Source: Phoebastria nigripes
Taxonomy: Eukaryota; Chordata; Aves; Procellariiformes; Diomedeidae
Direction of reading: 5' to 3'
Assembly: GCA_035582835.1 (NCBI GenBank)
Contig: JAYKAV010000778.1
Span: forward strand, 4,496,924-4,560,923
DNA: 64,000 bases
Below the pieces are notes generated by a model. The model was given only the letters and a program-made list of their open reading frames with translations. It ran no database searches and was not told the origin of the DNA. This document shows positions 53,601 through 64,000 of this stretch, piece after piece. The first letter of the stretch is position 1. Each line of letters begins with the position of its first letter. The translations under genes were made by a program, and so were the position numbers.

Positions 53601-56177
53601 AGCTTGGGGAAAGAAAGAAAAAAAAAAAGAAAAAGAAAAAAATAGTCTTCCTTACTGAGTCTGGCTAGACTTGCAAGTTACTGCCTGCTCTGCGACGAGA
53701 GATTATTGGGGAGCAGGGAGGGATGACACCTCATGAAGCAAAGGGGGCAATGGCAGAAATGACTCTTATTTCAGTTATACCATTTCCACAAAGCTGGTAN
53801 CTCTAGCGATTCCTGAACAGCTGTAACATAAAATCAACTGAATGGAAGGTCACAAAGCTCTCTAGCCGAGGAGGAAGGAATGCCAGTCATTAAGGTATGT
53901 CCTTACTATATTAAGGACCAAATAGGACTTTTAGTGCTCTTTAGCCAACAGGCATAGGTATTTCACTCCTCTCGCTAGTTACTAAGCCCTTAGCATATTA
54001 TAAAAATATAGCCATGAGGATGGCTCCACACAACAGTTTGAGGATTAAGCCACTTAGGACCTTCAGGTCAACATTTCCTTGTTCGGCATGAAAAGCCTAG
54101 TGAAGGAAAGTTTCCTTACAGTCTGGGGAGGTGTAAAGGGCAAGTGCCATAGGGCAGAAACAGAGATTACAATTATTATTATTATTCTTTTTAATCATCA
54201 TCACCACAGTCATTTTTCTTTCAATATCTTTTAATTCATTATTTGTCTTATTTAAGTTACAAAAACCCAAGGGATCTCCAAAGGATGCCAATAACTCTTA
54301 TTTCCTTCAATAATGAGAAGAGGAAAAAAAAAAACAGGAGTAAGAAATTCAGATTAAAACCTGCAGCAGCTCTTTCATTTTGTACTCCTCCTAGAGCATA
54401 AAAAGGATGAAATCTTTTCCTGAGACAGAGGCGAGGAGGAAGAATACGGGCAAAAGGGAAGGAAGGAGTGAGTGGCAGTAACACACCTCCTTCATCTCCC
54501 CCCGCCCCCCCCCCCCCAAAAAAAAAGTTTCAGAAAAACCTCAAAACCATCTCCGAGAACAAAAGCAGAACAGTCTGCTTGAGCAAAGGCCACGTGTTTT
54601 CCTCTTATATTTGGCCTTCTAGAAAAAGGAACCATCATTCACCATTAGACAGCCTGCCTATCAGCCGTCCTACTTAACGGCGTAGCGCGTCTGCCGCGCT
54701 CTGCCTGCCTCCCCTGGTTTCGACGCACCTGCAGCAGGAACAAGCTCCGCTCCGAAAGCCCNGCCGCTTTCATTAGGTTACCCCACGCTTTCAGCAACAT
54801 TTATTATATTAGCGTGCACATTATGCCTCTGGGTCAGAACTGGCTGGTGTCCAACCAGCCTGGAAAAATGGAGCGAGCGGGCAGGTCTGCCTGTAAACGG
54901 CAAGGCAGGCATGGCCACGGTCTGACTGTACAAAGTGGTTAGCACAGCAATTTACACAGATCATTTCTGGGCCTATATTTGGAAGGCCAAATTCAGAGTG
55001 ATGGCCATAATTCAAGGATGGTGCTCCCCCACCAGCACCTTCCAGATATGAAATCTCTGAATCTGGAATCCGGTGGCAAACATACATGGGGAAGTATTTT
55101 CTGTTTGACTTGGGTTTAAAACAGAAACTTCTATTGGAAGTTGATCTATGTGGACTTTGCTTGTATTTAATTAAAGAAAAAAATAAGAAAAAAAGAAAAA
55201 AAAAAAAAAAAGATGGAATGAATAACCTCCGAGAAGAATAGCCCCAAAAGGAAATGTCAGCATGCACTGTACCACGGATGGGACTTTCTGCATGAAGGAT
55301 AAGATGCCCAACTGAATCGCATCTGGTTTGGGATTAAGCATAAGTTTAGCATAGCATTGAGGCTGACCTATAATATTCCAGATGAAAGACTTCAAAACAA
55401 ACTCTAATTCAAAAGCTACCTGTTCTTGTGCAAGTCATTTAAGAAAAAACAAAAAGCTACTATTGGCTCCTTCTTTAATCTATTCAAAGAAAACAAGGAA
55501 TAGAGCGGAGAACACACACACACAGAAACAACTCAGAAACACCCCGATTTGTCCCACCTCCTGTAAAAACCCAAACTTTCTCTACTTCTTTCTTCAGCGG
55601 GGGGAATAAGAACATGGAGAACCTGGAAAGATTTGGTCCAGAGTTCTGGAACAGTAAGAAATACTCCCAGAGACCTTTGATTTGACAATGGTACCACTAA
55701 CTACCGCAGCAGAACTTCCGAAGTGTGTGATAACGTGTGACTAAGCACTAGTGACACTGGAGAAGTAAGTATTTTGCATTAGCCAGAAAGAGATATCTGC
55801 TTAGCTAAGTCTATTATCTTAAAACATGTGTGTGCGTTGGCACAAGAAACTCAATAACCACGGTCATGTCGAACACCCAGGTATCACTTTCAACCCCATT
55901 TCACTCTCGTATCTTAATTTCTGAAGCAGAGCCACCACGCTGCAGCCAAATAGCTTTCTCCTCGAAACAATTTTTTGCAAAAAAAAAAGTTTAAAAGAAA
56001 AAAAGCTATGTCAAAAGCTATACTTGTAAGCAAAACAAATTAACATCTCAAAACCTCCTATCTTGAAAATGATAAAGTATCATGCAATTTTGCAATTTCT
56101 AGGCCTTCTTGAGAGCAAAAGACAGTATTTTTCTACATTAAGAATTGCCGACAGATGTTCTCCCCTCTGTTGTTAAA

Positions 56178-56211
56178 CAAGTCTTAATAAAAACACACTC
56201 AAGTCTTAATA
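56178..56211. repeat. 12-bp duplication, 22-bp period
   Basis: CAAGTCTTAATA is present at 56,178-56,189 and 56,200-56,211 without mismatch. A small local duplication. Confidence 0.8.
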
Positions 56212-58574
56212 GAACTGCATGTACCCTAAGTAGGTTTTCCATTTGATCTGCTGTACGCCTCATAGGCTTTTTTGTCTGCTTGTTCTAGCACAATGCATGT
56301 TTGGTACACTGACAGCTGACAACTGTTTTTCCTGTTTGCAAAAGCTTTACCATTCAACTTGAACCAAAAGCATTTGTCATGTTGCATGGCAGTGAAGTAG
56401 ATTTAATCAGATGAGGGCACTAGCGTCGTCAGTGCCAGGCTGAAAGAATTTGGTAGAACAAAAGCTGGATTTCTCTCTCTGGGAGTCCGGGCAGGGAGCA
56501 ACAGCGTAGCTTTGTGAATGCACAAGGGGGAATTTCAAGAGGAGGAGAAAATGAACGCAAGAGAATATTTTCATTACAGTTAAGCCAGAAAATAANTGTT
56601 CTTAAGTGACCAGCAGGATGCTCCTGCCAGCTGACAGCACCATTGTCGGAATTTTGACAACATCAAGTGAACCTCCATTTCCCTCTTTCAAATGTTACTA
56701 AGACGGAGGAGGATACCTTCTGTGCTCTACTGCTACGTATTTATACTTCCAGAATAATAAGCACCACCTGATTTCTGGTCACATTCAGCAACAGAGCTGC
56801 AAAAAAATTAATCAGAATGGATGGGAGTCTCCAAACTGCAGAGACGATCCTCCAAAATATTCTATTAGGACCCCAAATTCCTCAGAAGTCATAACAAAAC
56901 GTGTTGTACCTCTTCTAGCTAATACGTCAGAGACCGCCTAACACACACCACTAAAAGAAAGGAAGTCTGGATCGTTTCACATAGCCACCAAGACAATATT
57001 TCTTACTCTTTGTGTTCTTGTGGATGATAGAGTCATTCCAGAAGATTTACACAGGTAACTTAAGTTCAGAAGAGAAATAATAAACCCATATACGCAAAAA
57101 TCAAGTTGGAAGCTTGCAGCATTTCAAACCCCCAATAGTGAGTGAAAGAGAAAAAAAAAAAAAAGCCACAGCTCCAACTTAGGCGCTTTGCTGATTGACA
57201 TCAACCTAATACGGTCTCATCATTAAGTCCTACCTTGTTAAGGGGATGCTGGTGCAAGAGGAAGGAGCCCCACAACTAAGATGATTTAGAAAGTCAAATT
57301 GTGGTTCTGACCTGCTACAAGTTGGGATGGGGGAAGGACCAGAAACACAACTTCTCTTAAAACTAGACCGTGAGACACAACCTGAAAAACAAGGCACCCA
57401 AATTAGAGAATACGTGAAGATTATCTCATCTCCTCGTGTGAGGATTCAGAGTTTGGCATCCGCGTCAGAGAGAGAACGGGAAACAAAATGTTTGTCGTTA
57501 GCAAGAGAGTGGACACTGGCAGCGTTGCCTTGACGCGCTGATGCTCTCTTGCGTCATTTTAAAGTGACAGTTTAAATCTCCCCGACGTTTAATTAACTGG
57601 CTGCCAAAGGTCAGCGAAAGAGGCGCCTGGATTTTGTTTAGAGCGTGCTGGTATAGCTGGTTCTTTGGCACAACGCAGCCCAGTTTTTGGCATTACTATC
57701 TTGAGAGCTGCCTACAGTACATTCATGAATGGGAGTTCAGCCCTGCGTGAAGTGTTTCAACATTCGCTCCAACTGCGCTAAAGGAATTTCCCGTTCGCTT
57801 TTTTCCCCCCCGCTAATTAGAGAGCCACTGGAACAAAGCACAGCCTTTTGAAAGGTGCAGGCAGCGCGTCCTCAAGTTCTGCTCAGTCCGGGAGAGGTAC
57901 GGGATATTGAGATTCACTCGGAAGGTAACCCTTACCTCTGAGAATCAGGTTGTAAGCAGGACGGTATTTATTAAAGTTAGATAACGTTTACAACCTTTTT
58001 CTCACTTGACAACCTACAGGCACCGATATCCATCTAGACTTAATCTAGTCCTTAATCCCGGAGATACAAGAGTTACGGGAGCTGATCAACGTGTAGGTTG
58101 TTAGAGACTTAACTCACTTTTGTAGATACCCGCTTTGACTGGCATACATTTCTTACGGACACATCTTCAAGCACACCGAGGCACAACACAATACCCAAAA
58201 GCAACTCCTCCAAAGTGACTTGCAGAAAGCGTGCATTGAAATATCTGTTGTAAAGCCTCAATACGGCATGTCAGTGTTTGGAACCTCACTGCACCTGCAG
58301 ACCGCTCAGCTTCTGAACCCGGGCCCACCAAAATGGTGCTCACATTTGTAATGCAACGGGCTCAGCAACTTGTATCGGTTTATTCNTGATTTCAAACTGG
58401 AGAAATTGAATTTTAGAAGAACTGTCAGCACCACTTCAAGAAATGCCTTGCCATTTAATTTATCCTGAATGGCCAGAAAGCCACCTAAAACCTGAAATTT
58501 TTCTTTAAATTAACTTAGAAAAATGTGGAAGTCAGACATCTGCATTCTTGTGGGACGCCATACCCACGGGATGC

Positions 58575-58580
58575 TTTATT
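58575..58580 (-). terminator. AATAAA polyadenylation signal of the candidate gene
   Basis: On the minus strand this reads AATAAA, 91 nt after the stop codon of the candidate terminal exon. Cleavage would be expected 10-30 nt further on, at about 58,545-58,565, giving a short 3' untranslated region. An octamer motif (ATTTGCAT, 58,578-58,585) overlaps it on +, probably by chance. A second AATAAA-type hexamer lies near 58,383 and could give a longer form. Confidence 0.4.
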
Positions 58581-58670
58581 TGCATCCAAGGAAAAACCCT
58601 TGCTGTGCTTCTGGTTGTCCAGTGCCACATGTCTCTCTGATTTCAGCCGCACAGCAGGCGAGTCAGAAGA

Positions 58671-58861
58671 TCAGTAGCCCAGGCCCGAGGGTCTGATCCT
58701 CTTGCCATTGATGTCGTCGGTGGGGTACGTCCTCCTGTCCTTCATTGCCTGCTGAAGTAGGTGAAACCTTTCACCGCCGCTCAGTAAGCGTTCTCCTGTC
58801 AAGAGAGGCATCCCCTCCTCCATCACTGTTTCTGGTTGTAGTCTTTTAATTAAGCTGCATT
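58671..58861 (-). CDS. candidate terminal coding exon, protein unknown
   Basis: The minus strand encodes 62 residues and a stop (TGA, 58,671-58,673) after a proposed acceptor TAG at 58,862-58,864. The tract before it (TTGTGTACTCTGCGAATTATTG) is partly pyrimidine-rich. The last third has almost only G or C in third codon positions, as in real avian exons and unlike the AT-rich surroundings. The segment is mixed charged: an EEGMPLLTGERLLSGGE stretch, then a helix-like RFHLLQQAMKDRR, and a basic tail ending IRPSGLGY. There is no membrane segment, signal peptide or domain I recognise. A GKR near the end could be a dibasic site but fits equally a cytosolic tail. A CAG at 58,855-58,857 is an alternative acceptor but breaks phase with the proposed upstream micro-exon. 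Confidence 0.5.
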
Positions 58862-59526
58862 CTACAATAATTCGCAGAGTACACAAACCACTACATTGAT
58901 TTAGGATGCTCGGCAAATTATGATACCCATCATACAATTTATTTCAATGCCTGCAGATTGAAAAACAATCTAGTTTCCCATTTAATTGATTTTTACACTT
59001 GCAATAACAACTTCATGCTCAAGAACTACACCTTAGAAGAATGACTTAAAACATAGTTTTTGTTGTTCTGCATTGGTGTTAAGTAAGTTAAAGTGTTATG
59101 TTGTATTTGAATGACAATTTATCATATCTGCATTTTAAAGTGCAGAAAGCTTGTAACCAGTCAATAAACTTAATGCGGTCAATGTTTACGTAACAAATAC
59201 AGAATATTAAAACACACCATTTTAACTGATACTAGTTTTCATAGCTTGGTTTGCTGAACTGGTACTTGAATAGCAGACTTCACTTCTGCTGCAGTATAAA
59301 CCAATACTCCTTTGTAAGCCTCTCTTCTTTTTCAACTTGATAAAAATTTATAAAGTTCTTACATTATTAATGAACTTTTATGCTTCTGAAAGTGAGCTTT
59401 TTTCTAGAAGACAATAGCAGCCAGCCTAGCGGGGAGAAAAAGTCAAGCTGAAAGCTGAATTTCTTCCAGACATTTTTTGCATCAGCAGTAACTTGGCATC
59501 AATACCAAAAAATGCAGCCGGCTCAC

Positions 59527-59556
59527 CTCTAAACACCTTATAGACCGACACACGAA
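59527..59556 (-). CDS. candidate 30-nt micro-exon of the same gene
   Basis: On the minus strand a strong acceptor (pyrimidine-rich CATTGCTTCTCCCATCCCATG before TCTCAG) is followed after 30 bases by a near-consensus donor, GAG|GTGAGC. Read in the frame encoding RVSVYKVFR, the exon leaves one base. That base completes a glutamate codon with the first two bases of the terminal exon at 58,861, so the two join in phase across a 665-base intron. Strong sites and matching phase support it. The short length means that chance cannot be excluded, and the next exon upstream was not found. Confidence 0.33.
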
Positions 59557-62500
59557 CTGAGACATGGGATGGGAGAAGCAATGACAGCAGGAATAATATC
59601 AGTAAGGTCATAACAACCACATCTCTCCTTAGCATACAAGATGTATTTTATTTTCCTTCTGTCAGTAATTTAAATATTTGCCAGCAGGACAGGTTTTGTA
59701 GACTCGACAGCAGAATTTCAGAAGCCCCTTCAGGAGGGTAGCCAAAATCCCGGGGCGTCTCAGAGGAAAGCAATGCGAAGGGAGACTGAAAGCAAAGGTG
59801 GCAACCAAGGAGCAAAGAAGGCCAGGTAGGAAGAACAGTATCGGGCCACAAATGCCAAAAAGGGATAAAGCTGGCAATGTCGCATTTCCCCTCGAGAAGT
59901 GAGAACCGGGAGGAATTCCNCCTAAGTCACCAGCCTGCAGCGAGAAGAGAACTGCGTGCTTTCCTCGCGAGCCAGGCGTGCGCACCTCCAAACTGCCTTG
60001 TGTCAAGTATTTTATTTTCCATTCCCCCCCACCCAAAAACGCACCGTTTACTTCAGACTTGAAAAATCCTTCAAGTACCCACGCAGAATAAATCTTAACN
60101 GATGTCCTCTTAAGCAAACATTGCCACTGCAGACAAAAATATAACTGACAACACNTAATTTCAGAATAGATTTTAAAAAACGAGAAGGGAGAATATTCCT
60201 CAAACTCATTCCCCATTTCCCCAATATTTATTCTTCAGTTCCCTTCATGTATTTTTTCAGCACTGTGGAAACAACTGGGACTTTAGAGTACAGCTGCTTT
60301 CCCTAGAGTTTCAGAAATTCAACTTCTGATCTGTGTTGGCAAGGAAATCTGCCCAAATAATCCAATCTCATCTTTATCCAGTCAAAAGAAACACAAGCAT
60401 GACTCTCTGTCTTCTCAGACACATCTTTCTTTAAATTCCTTAATTATTATTTTCTTAATCACAACATTCATTTTCATTTAAAGAAACATCATTTCTCTTT
60501 GTTTACTAACTCCTGATACCCAGGAAGGAAACAACAGCTTACNGGAGTTTTGGTCAAAAGTCCTGAGCGTTGCCCTCATTCCGATCCCAAAAACACAACT
60601 GCGATTGATTCCAGCAGGCAATAAAAGCAGCACTGCGTACTTCTGAGAAACCTTACTGAACGCATGCAAAGACCACACGTGTTTGTATGTCCTTCTCAGG
60701 GACTCAAGCTACCAAAATACGAGAACTTCACTTCCGAAAGGCCGCAAGAGTCTATCAGGTTGCACCCGATACNTACTGTTGTCAAAGTCAAATTCCTTCT
60801 CCAGTACGTAGGGGTTTTGCACCTTCTGTAGGCTTCCCTGCATATATATTCATGTATCTCAGCTTGCCGTGCAAATCTATCATGCAAAAAGATGATCTTT
60901 TCCCATTTGAAATAACAGTTACTCCTTACTGCAAGCAGAAGGGAATAGCAGACTATCACAAAGGCGGCTGTGCAGTCAACTTTCGAAAGGGTGCCTGTAG
61001 TTATTTGGAAAGAATATAACACACCTACATCTCTCAAACACCTCTTTTAGATAACCTCCTCATTATCAATACGGGAAAACCCTAATCTCGCACATCGGAC
61101 AATGGCTTCACTTTTAGATTTAAAAGTAATGTTCTTAAACAATGTTCTGTGTTCATTGAGAAGAAACTTCTATTAGAATGGTCAAGAATTTCCCCACAAA
61201 ATAGTTGGAAAATTCAGATTGGTTAAAACTAGCAGAACTTCATCTCATTCTTCATTGGTTTTGACAAACTAATACGTTCCTTCCCGGCGGACTTGGGAAC
61301 GGTCGCATGCATTCGAGACGGCTACAGAGAAAGAGGCAACTTGGCAGAGTAAACAGTTACTTACTTGTTAGTGCAGAAGATTAACTTTTACCTTCGTTTT
61401 GCTACTCTGGAACGTCTCCAGGGTCTCTTCCACATTGCTCTTCAACATTTGGTTTAAAGACACATGGATTTTAGGTCACAAAAAAAATCATTCCTTATCC
61501 AGTTCTACCCCTCATAGTCTCACCCATCGACCCTTGGTAGATACAGATCCACATTTCTCCCTGTATATCTTCCACTATTGTTTGGGGGGTTTTTTACCCC
61601 TTTTATTTCATCCGTGTAAAAGAGTAAACAGTTGGAAATTTATCAGGCACACGGTCCTTAATGGTTTTGTTTTAATATTAGAAGTCTGAAACTAAACTCA
61701 AAGTCCTCCAAAAATAAATTCTGAATTCAGAAGAGTTGCATTCCCCAACGTTACCGCAGGACAAAAGTTTTGTCCTAGCAGCACCGAGGATGGAAGCTGT
61801 CTCTTTCTACGTCAATCTTTTCACCTCAAAGTCCTCACTGATGATGGGACAAAGCTCATTGCTTTTTTTAACTCTACCAGTTTGTCTAGTAAGAGATATG
61901 CCTCTCCCCACGTCCTCCTCCTCTTTTGTCTTTCAGCCTTTACAGCCCCGGTAGAAGTACTTGGCTGCGCAGGCAATTCTGGTATCCAACGCTACTCTCC
62001 TGAAGTCCCTCTATCAGCTAAAAAAGCAAACACCTGCACTCTGACTATTTCAAAGCATCACCTGATGCAGGCGAGACAGAACAGGACACACAAGCCGCGT
62101 GAACGGCTTAGGCACGAACCNCGTTGAAACACACAAATGAAATTCAAACACGGTCAGAAGTCTTAGGCCGTCCCAAGAGCAAATCAAAAAGTAAGATATT
62201 GCTTAAATATCAAGCAGCCCGGGTGGCTCGCGGTCTTTGCTGTAGCTCTCCACTTTCAAGTAAGTATATTAGCAGAAAACCTGCTCTCAAGCTTCCCGCC
62301 TATTCAGAAGGTTCCTTATTCCCCTCTCCCCGCGACTCCAAAGGCAAAAGGCTTTAGTCTTCTACCCTGCCGAGGCACACGTAGCCACTGGAACACAGGT
62401 TCGTAAATAAAAAGCGGACTATTCTCTCCCCAACCCACCCCCCAAAATAGCCCTGACTGGAANAGGATGACAAAGCCATTTTCCAGCAACTGTAAGACCT

Positions 62501-63679
62501 TCGACATTTGGTTTGGGGTAGGGTCANGTCCCATCCCTCCTCCACCAAAGGACAGAATTGCAGAATGGCATCCCTGCATTCTGCCCAAACACAGGTCTTG
62601 ATTCAAAAGGAGAGTCCTGGTATTATGAACATCAGTTAATACACGAGAGACCTCACTCACGGACCCAAAAGGAGTTTCCATTCTATCCGAGGAGATGAGC
62701 AACTCTGGGTCTCCCGCATCTTAAACCAGTGCCCTAATCCCAGNTTACAGAAATTGAGGGGTTAATAAGAAGTCACCACGTTTTTTCTGCATTTTTCACC
62801 AAACTAAACCAAAACTCTGATGCAAATTTCACAAATGTTGGTACAACTCTTCTATTAACTCTAATAGTTCAGTCCTTACAACCTTTCAATTATTTTTTAC
62901 TCTTTAAAATGCGAGAAAATTTCACATCGCCTTTAAATATTTGTTGACATTTTTAGATTAATATTTCATGCTGATTTTTAAAGAATATGGTACTTATTCC
63001 TAACTCTTCTGTTAAGTACAAAATGGCAATTCTACACTCTCAGGTATGTTGTCAGTACAATGAAAAGAAATTTTTCATCTTGTAAAAAAAAAAAAAAAAA
63101 CAACACCAGACTACAAACATTGACTACTGCAGAGAAATAATACTTTAAGGATGAGTTTTTTCAAAGCTACTTAAGTGATTATGGAGCCCACACAGCTCCC
63201 ATTTAAATTAATAGAAATTGCACGTCTGAATCTCTTAAGCAATTTTGAATACTTCATTATTCTATAAAAGATTTTCCCAGTTTAAGAGTAGTAAGTTTAG
63301 AGTTATAAATTGATAACAAATTATCTCTGATGTACAACAGAAAAACTTCTCAAAGCAGAAGGGAGCATTTCTTTAAGATGCTACAATTGTCCTTTCTTTT
63401 CTACCCACAGGAAAAAAAAACCCTTCCCATACAGTCTGATTACTTTTGCAACAAAGCTCTAAAAACGTATGAGCACAACACCACTTAAAACCAACTGTCT
63501 CATTTCTGCAGAAGCTGTAACACGTAACTACTTGTTTTCCCTTTCTATTTACCATCTTTCATCGGCAAAACAGAAGATGTCCAACCTAGATAAAGCAAAG
63601 GCAAAATTTCCGAACTGCACGTTTGGTCTCATCAGTTCAGATAGCGATATCTTTTTTAGCCCTCTCCCACCCACCCACC
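59557..63679. other. non-coding stretch, possible introns of the minus-strand gene
   Basis: No firm gene. A further strong-looking minus acceptor (CCTTTGCTTTCAG) at about 59,786 opens a 45-codon frame that ends at a TAA overlapping an AATAAA (59,647-59,652). A second reading frame is open there too. A weak exon candidate lies at 61,392-61,439. A 17-base A run is at 63,084-63,100. If the terminal exon at 58.7 kb is real, this region contains upstream introns of that gene. Confidence 0.4.
61392..61439 (-). CDS. very tentative small exon
   Basis: On the minus strand 48 bases encode SNVEETLETFQSSKTK, an acidic, helix-prone segment with good codon character. It ends at an acceptable donor, AAG|GTAAAA. 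The proposed acceptor (GAAG before 61,439) has a poor pyrimidine tract. Its phase (0 at both ends) does not match the micro-exon directly, so at least one further exon would be needed between them. It could well be chance. Confidence 0.12.

Positions 63680-63717
<38 letters not shown>
63680..63717. repeat. T24-A14 junction
   Basis: Twenty-four T bases are followed directly by fourteen A bases, a self-complementary tract able to fold into a hairpin of up to 14 base pairs. It may be two mononucleotide repeats meeting, or an assembly join of two low-complexity ends. Confidence 0.85.
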
Positions 63718-64000
63718 GGTCTTTTAAAGCTGCTAGAGATGCAACAGAGTAATAGCAGCGCTGTCATTCAGCCGGATTTAAGGAAGTTGGGTCCACAACA
63801 ACTGAGCCAGTACGGGAAGGCAGGTGCAAGTTCTTTCCATGATGTGAAAACAATTGGTGCAGCCAGTGTTGTTTGTTTACATACAAACAGCCCTGTATCT
63901 TGGGGGGGGGGGGAAAATCCACCTGTTCAAATATTTAATTTAAAACAATCTTTCATGTTGCCATAGATGGTTCTAAATTTTTTTTTTTTTTTTTTTTTTT
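63718..64000. other. right end of window, non-coding
   Basis: A run of about twelve G lies at 63,902-63,913, and the window ends inside a T run starting at 63,978 (23 bases seen). The 75-codon + frame at 63,739-63,966 crosses the G run and has no recognisable motif. Confidence 0.6.

Larger units (their letters stand above)
42537..58549. other. non-coding stretch between gap and candidate gene end
   Basis: No supported gene. Simple structures include a 17/16-bp tandem duplication and TA repeat at 50,564-50,619, A runs at 50,235-50,257 and 57,151-57,164, and an (ATT)5 near 54,170. C runs followed by A runs lie near 46,496 and 54,505, and an A-rich tract ends at 55,211. Small GC-rich spots at about 44,220-44,350 and 52,700-52,800 explain the longer frames there. 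About 57,540-57,960 is non-repetitive and could be conserved regulatory DNA, but I cannot test this. Confidence 0.55.

Noticed and set aside
59426..59635. 69-codon minus frame starting with a signal-peptide-like hydrophobic stretch
   Set aside because: The hydrophobic leucine-rich part coincides with the polypyrimidine tract of the micro-exon acceptor, which encodes such residues by composition.
59648..59785. Second possible terminal exon after a strong acceptor
   Set aside because: The acceptor is good, but two reading frames are open, the stop codon overlaps the AATAAA and no separate 3' untranslated region remains. Kept only as a note.
1..64000. CRISPR arrays, tRNA or rRNA genes, bacterial operons, phage modules
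   Set aside because: No regularly spaced repeats, no tRNA-like internal promoter boxes and no dense one-strand coding were seen. The CR1 and LTR elements place the window in a bird genome.

Overview
The window looks like nuclear DNA from a bird, most likely a neoavian. It contains the 3' end of a CR1 retrotransposon with the typical avian terminal sequence (36,021-36,099, minus strand). It also contains a complete solo LTR whose sequence I recognise as an abundant LTR of neoavian genomes (23,389-23,914), flanked by a perfect 5-bp target-site duplication. Interspersed repeats are otherwise sparse, as expected for a bird. There are no operons, ribosome-binding sites or other bacterial features. 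The sequence is a draft assembly, with one 995-base gap (41,522-42,516) and many isolated single N bases.

Almost all of the window is intron or intergenic DNA. Most open frames are short, overlap on both strands and lack coding character. The best gene evidence is on the minus strand near the right end. At 58,671-58,861 there is an exon-like frame with GC-rich third codon positions, an in-frame stop, and an AATAAA signal 91 nt after the stop. A 30-nt micro-exon at 59,527-59,556 has strong splice sites and joins it in phase. I do not recognise the protein. A weaker minus-strand exon candidate lies at 31,981-32,213, and a very weak one at 61,392-61,439.

Layout: 1-23.4 kb is non-coding with A-tracts, small CpG-rich patches and two stretches that read like conserved non-coding elements. 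23.4-23.9 kb is the solo LTR. 25.7-27.6 kb holds a cluster of CpG- and G-rich blocks, bounded on its main block by (ATT)n tracts and possibly a promoter. 27.6-41.5 kb is non-coding with a further CpG patch (30.3-30.7 kb), the weak exon candidate, the CR1 fragment and a G-quadruplex motif. The gap follows. 42.5-58.5 kb is non-coding. 58.6-64 kb holds the candidate gene end and its possible introns.

Poly(A) runs of 14 or more lie overwhelmingly on the + strand (roughly twenty, against three poly(T) runs), and A and C look more frequent than T and G throughout. This is the pattern expected where the minus strand is the transcribed sense strand, which agrees with all exon candidates being on the minus strand. 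I found no tRNA, rRNA, CRISPR array or self-contained new genetic system.
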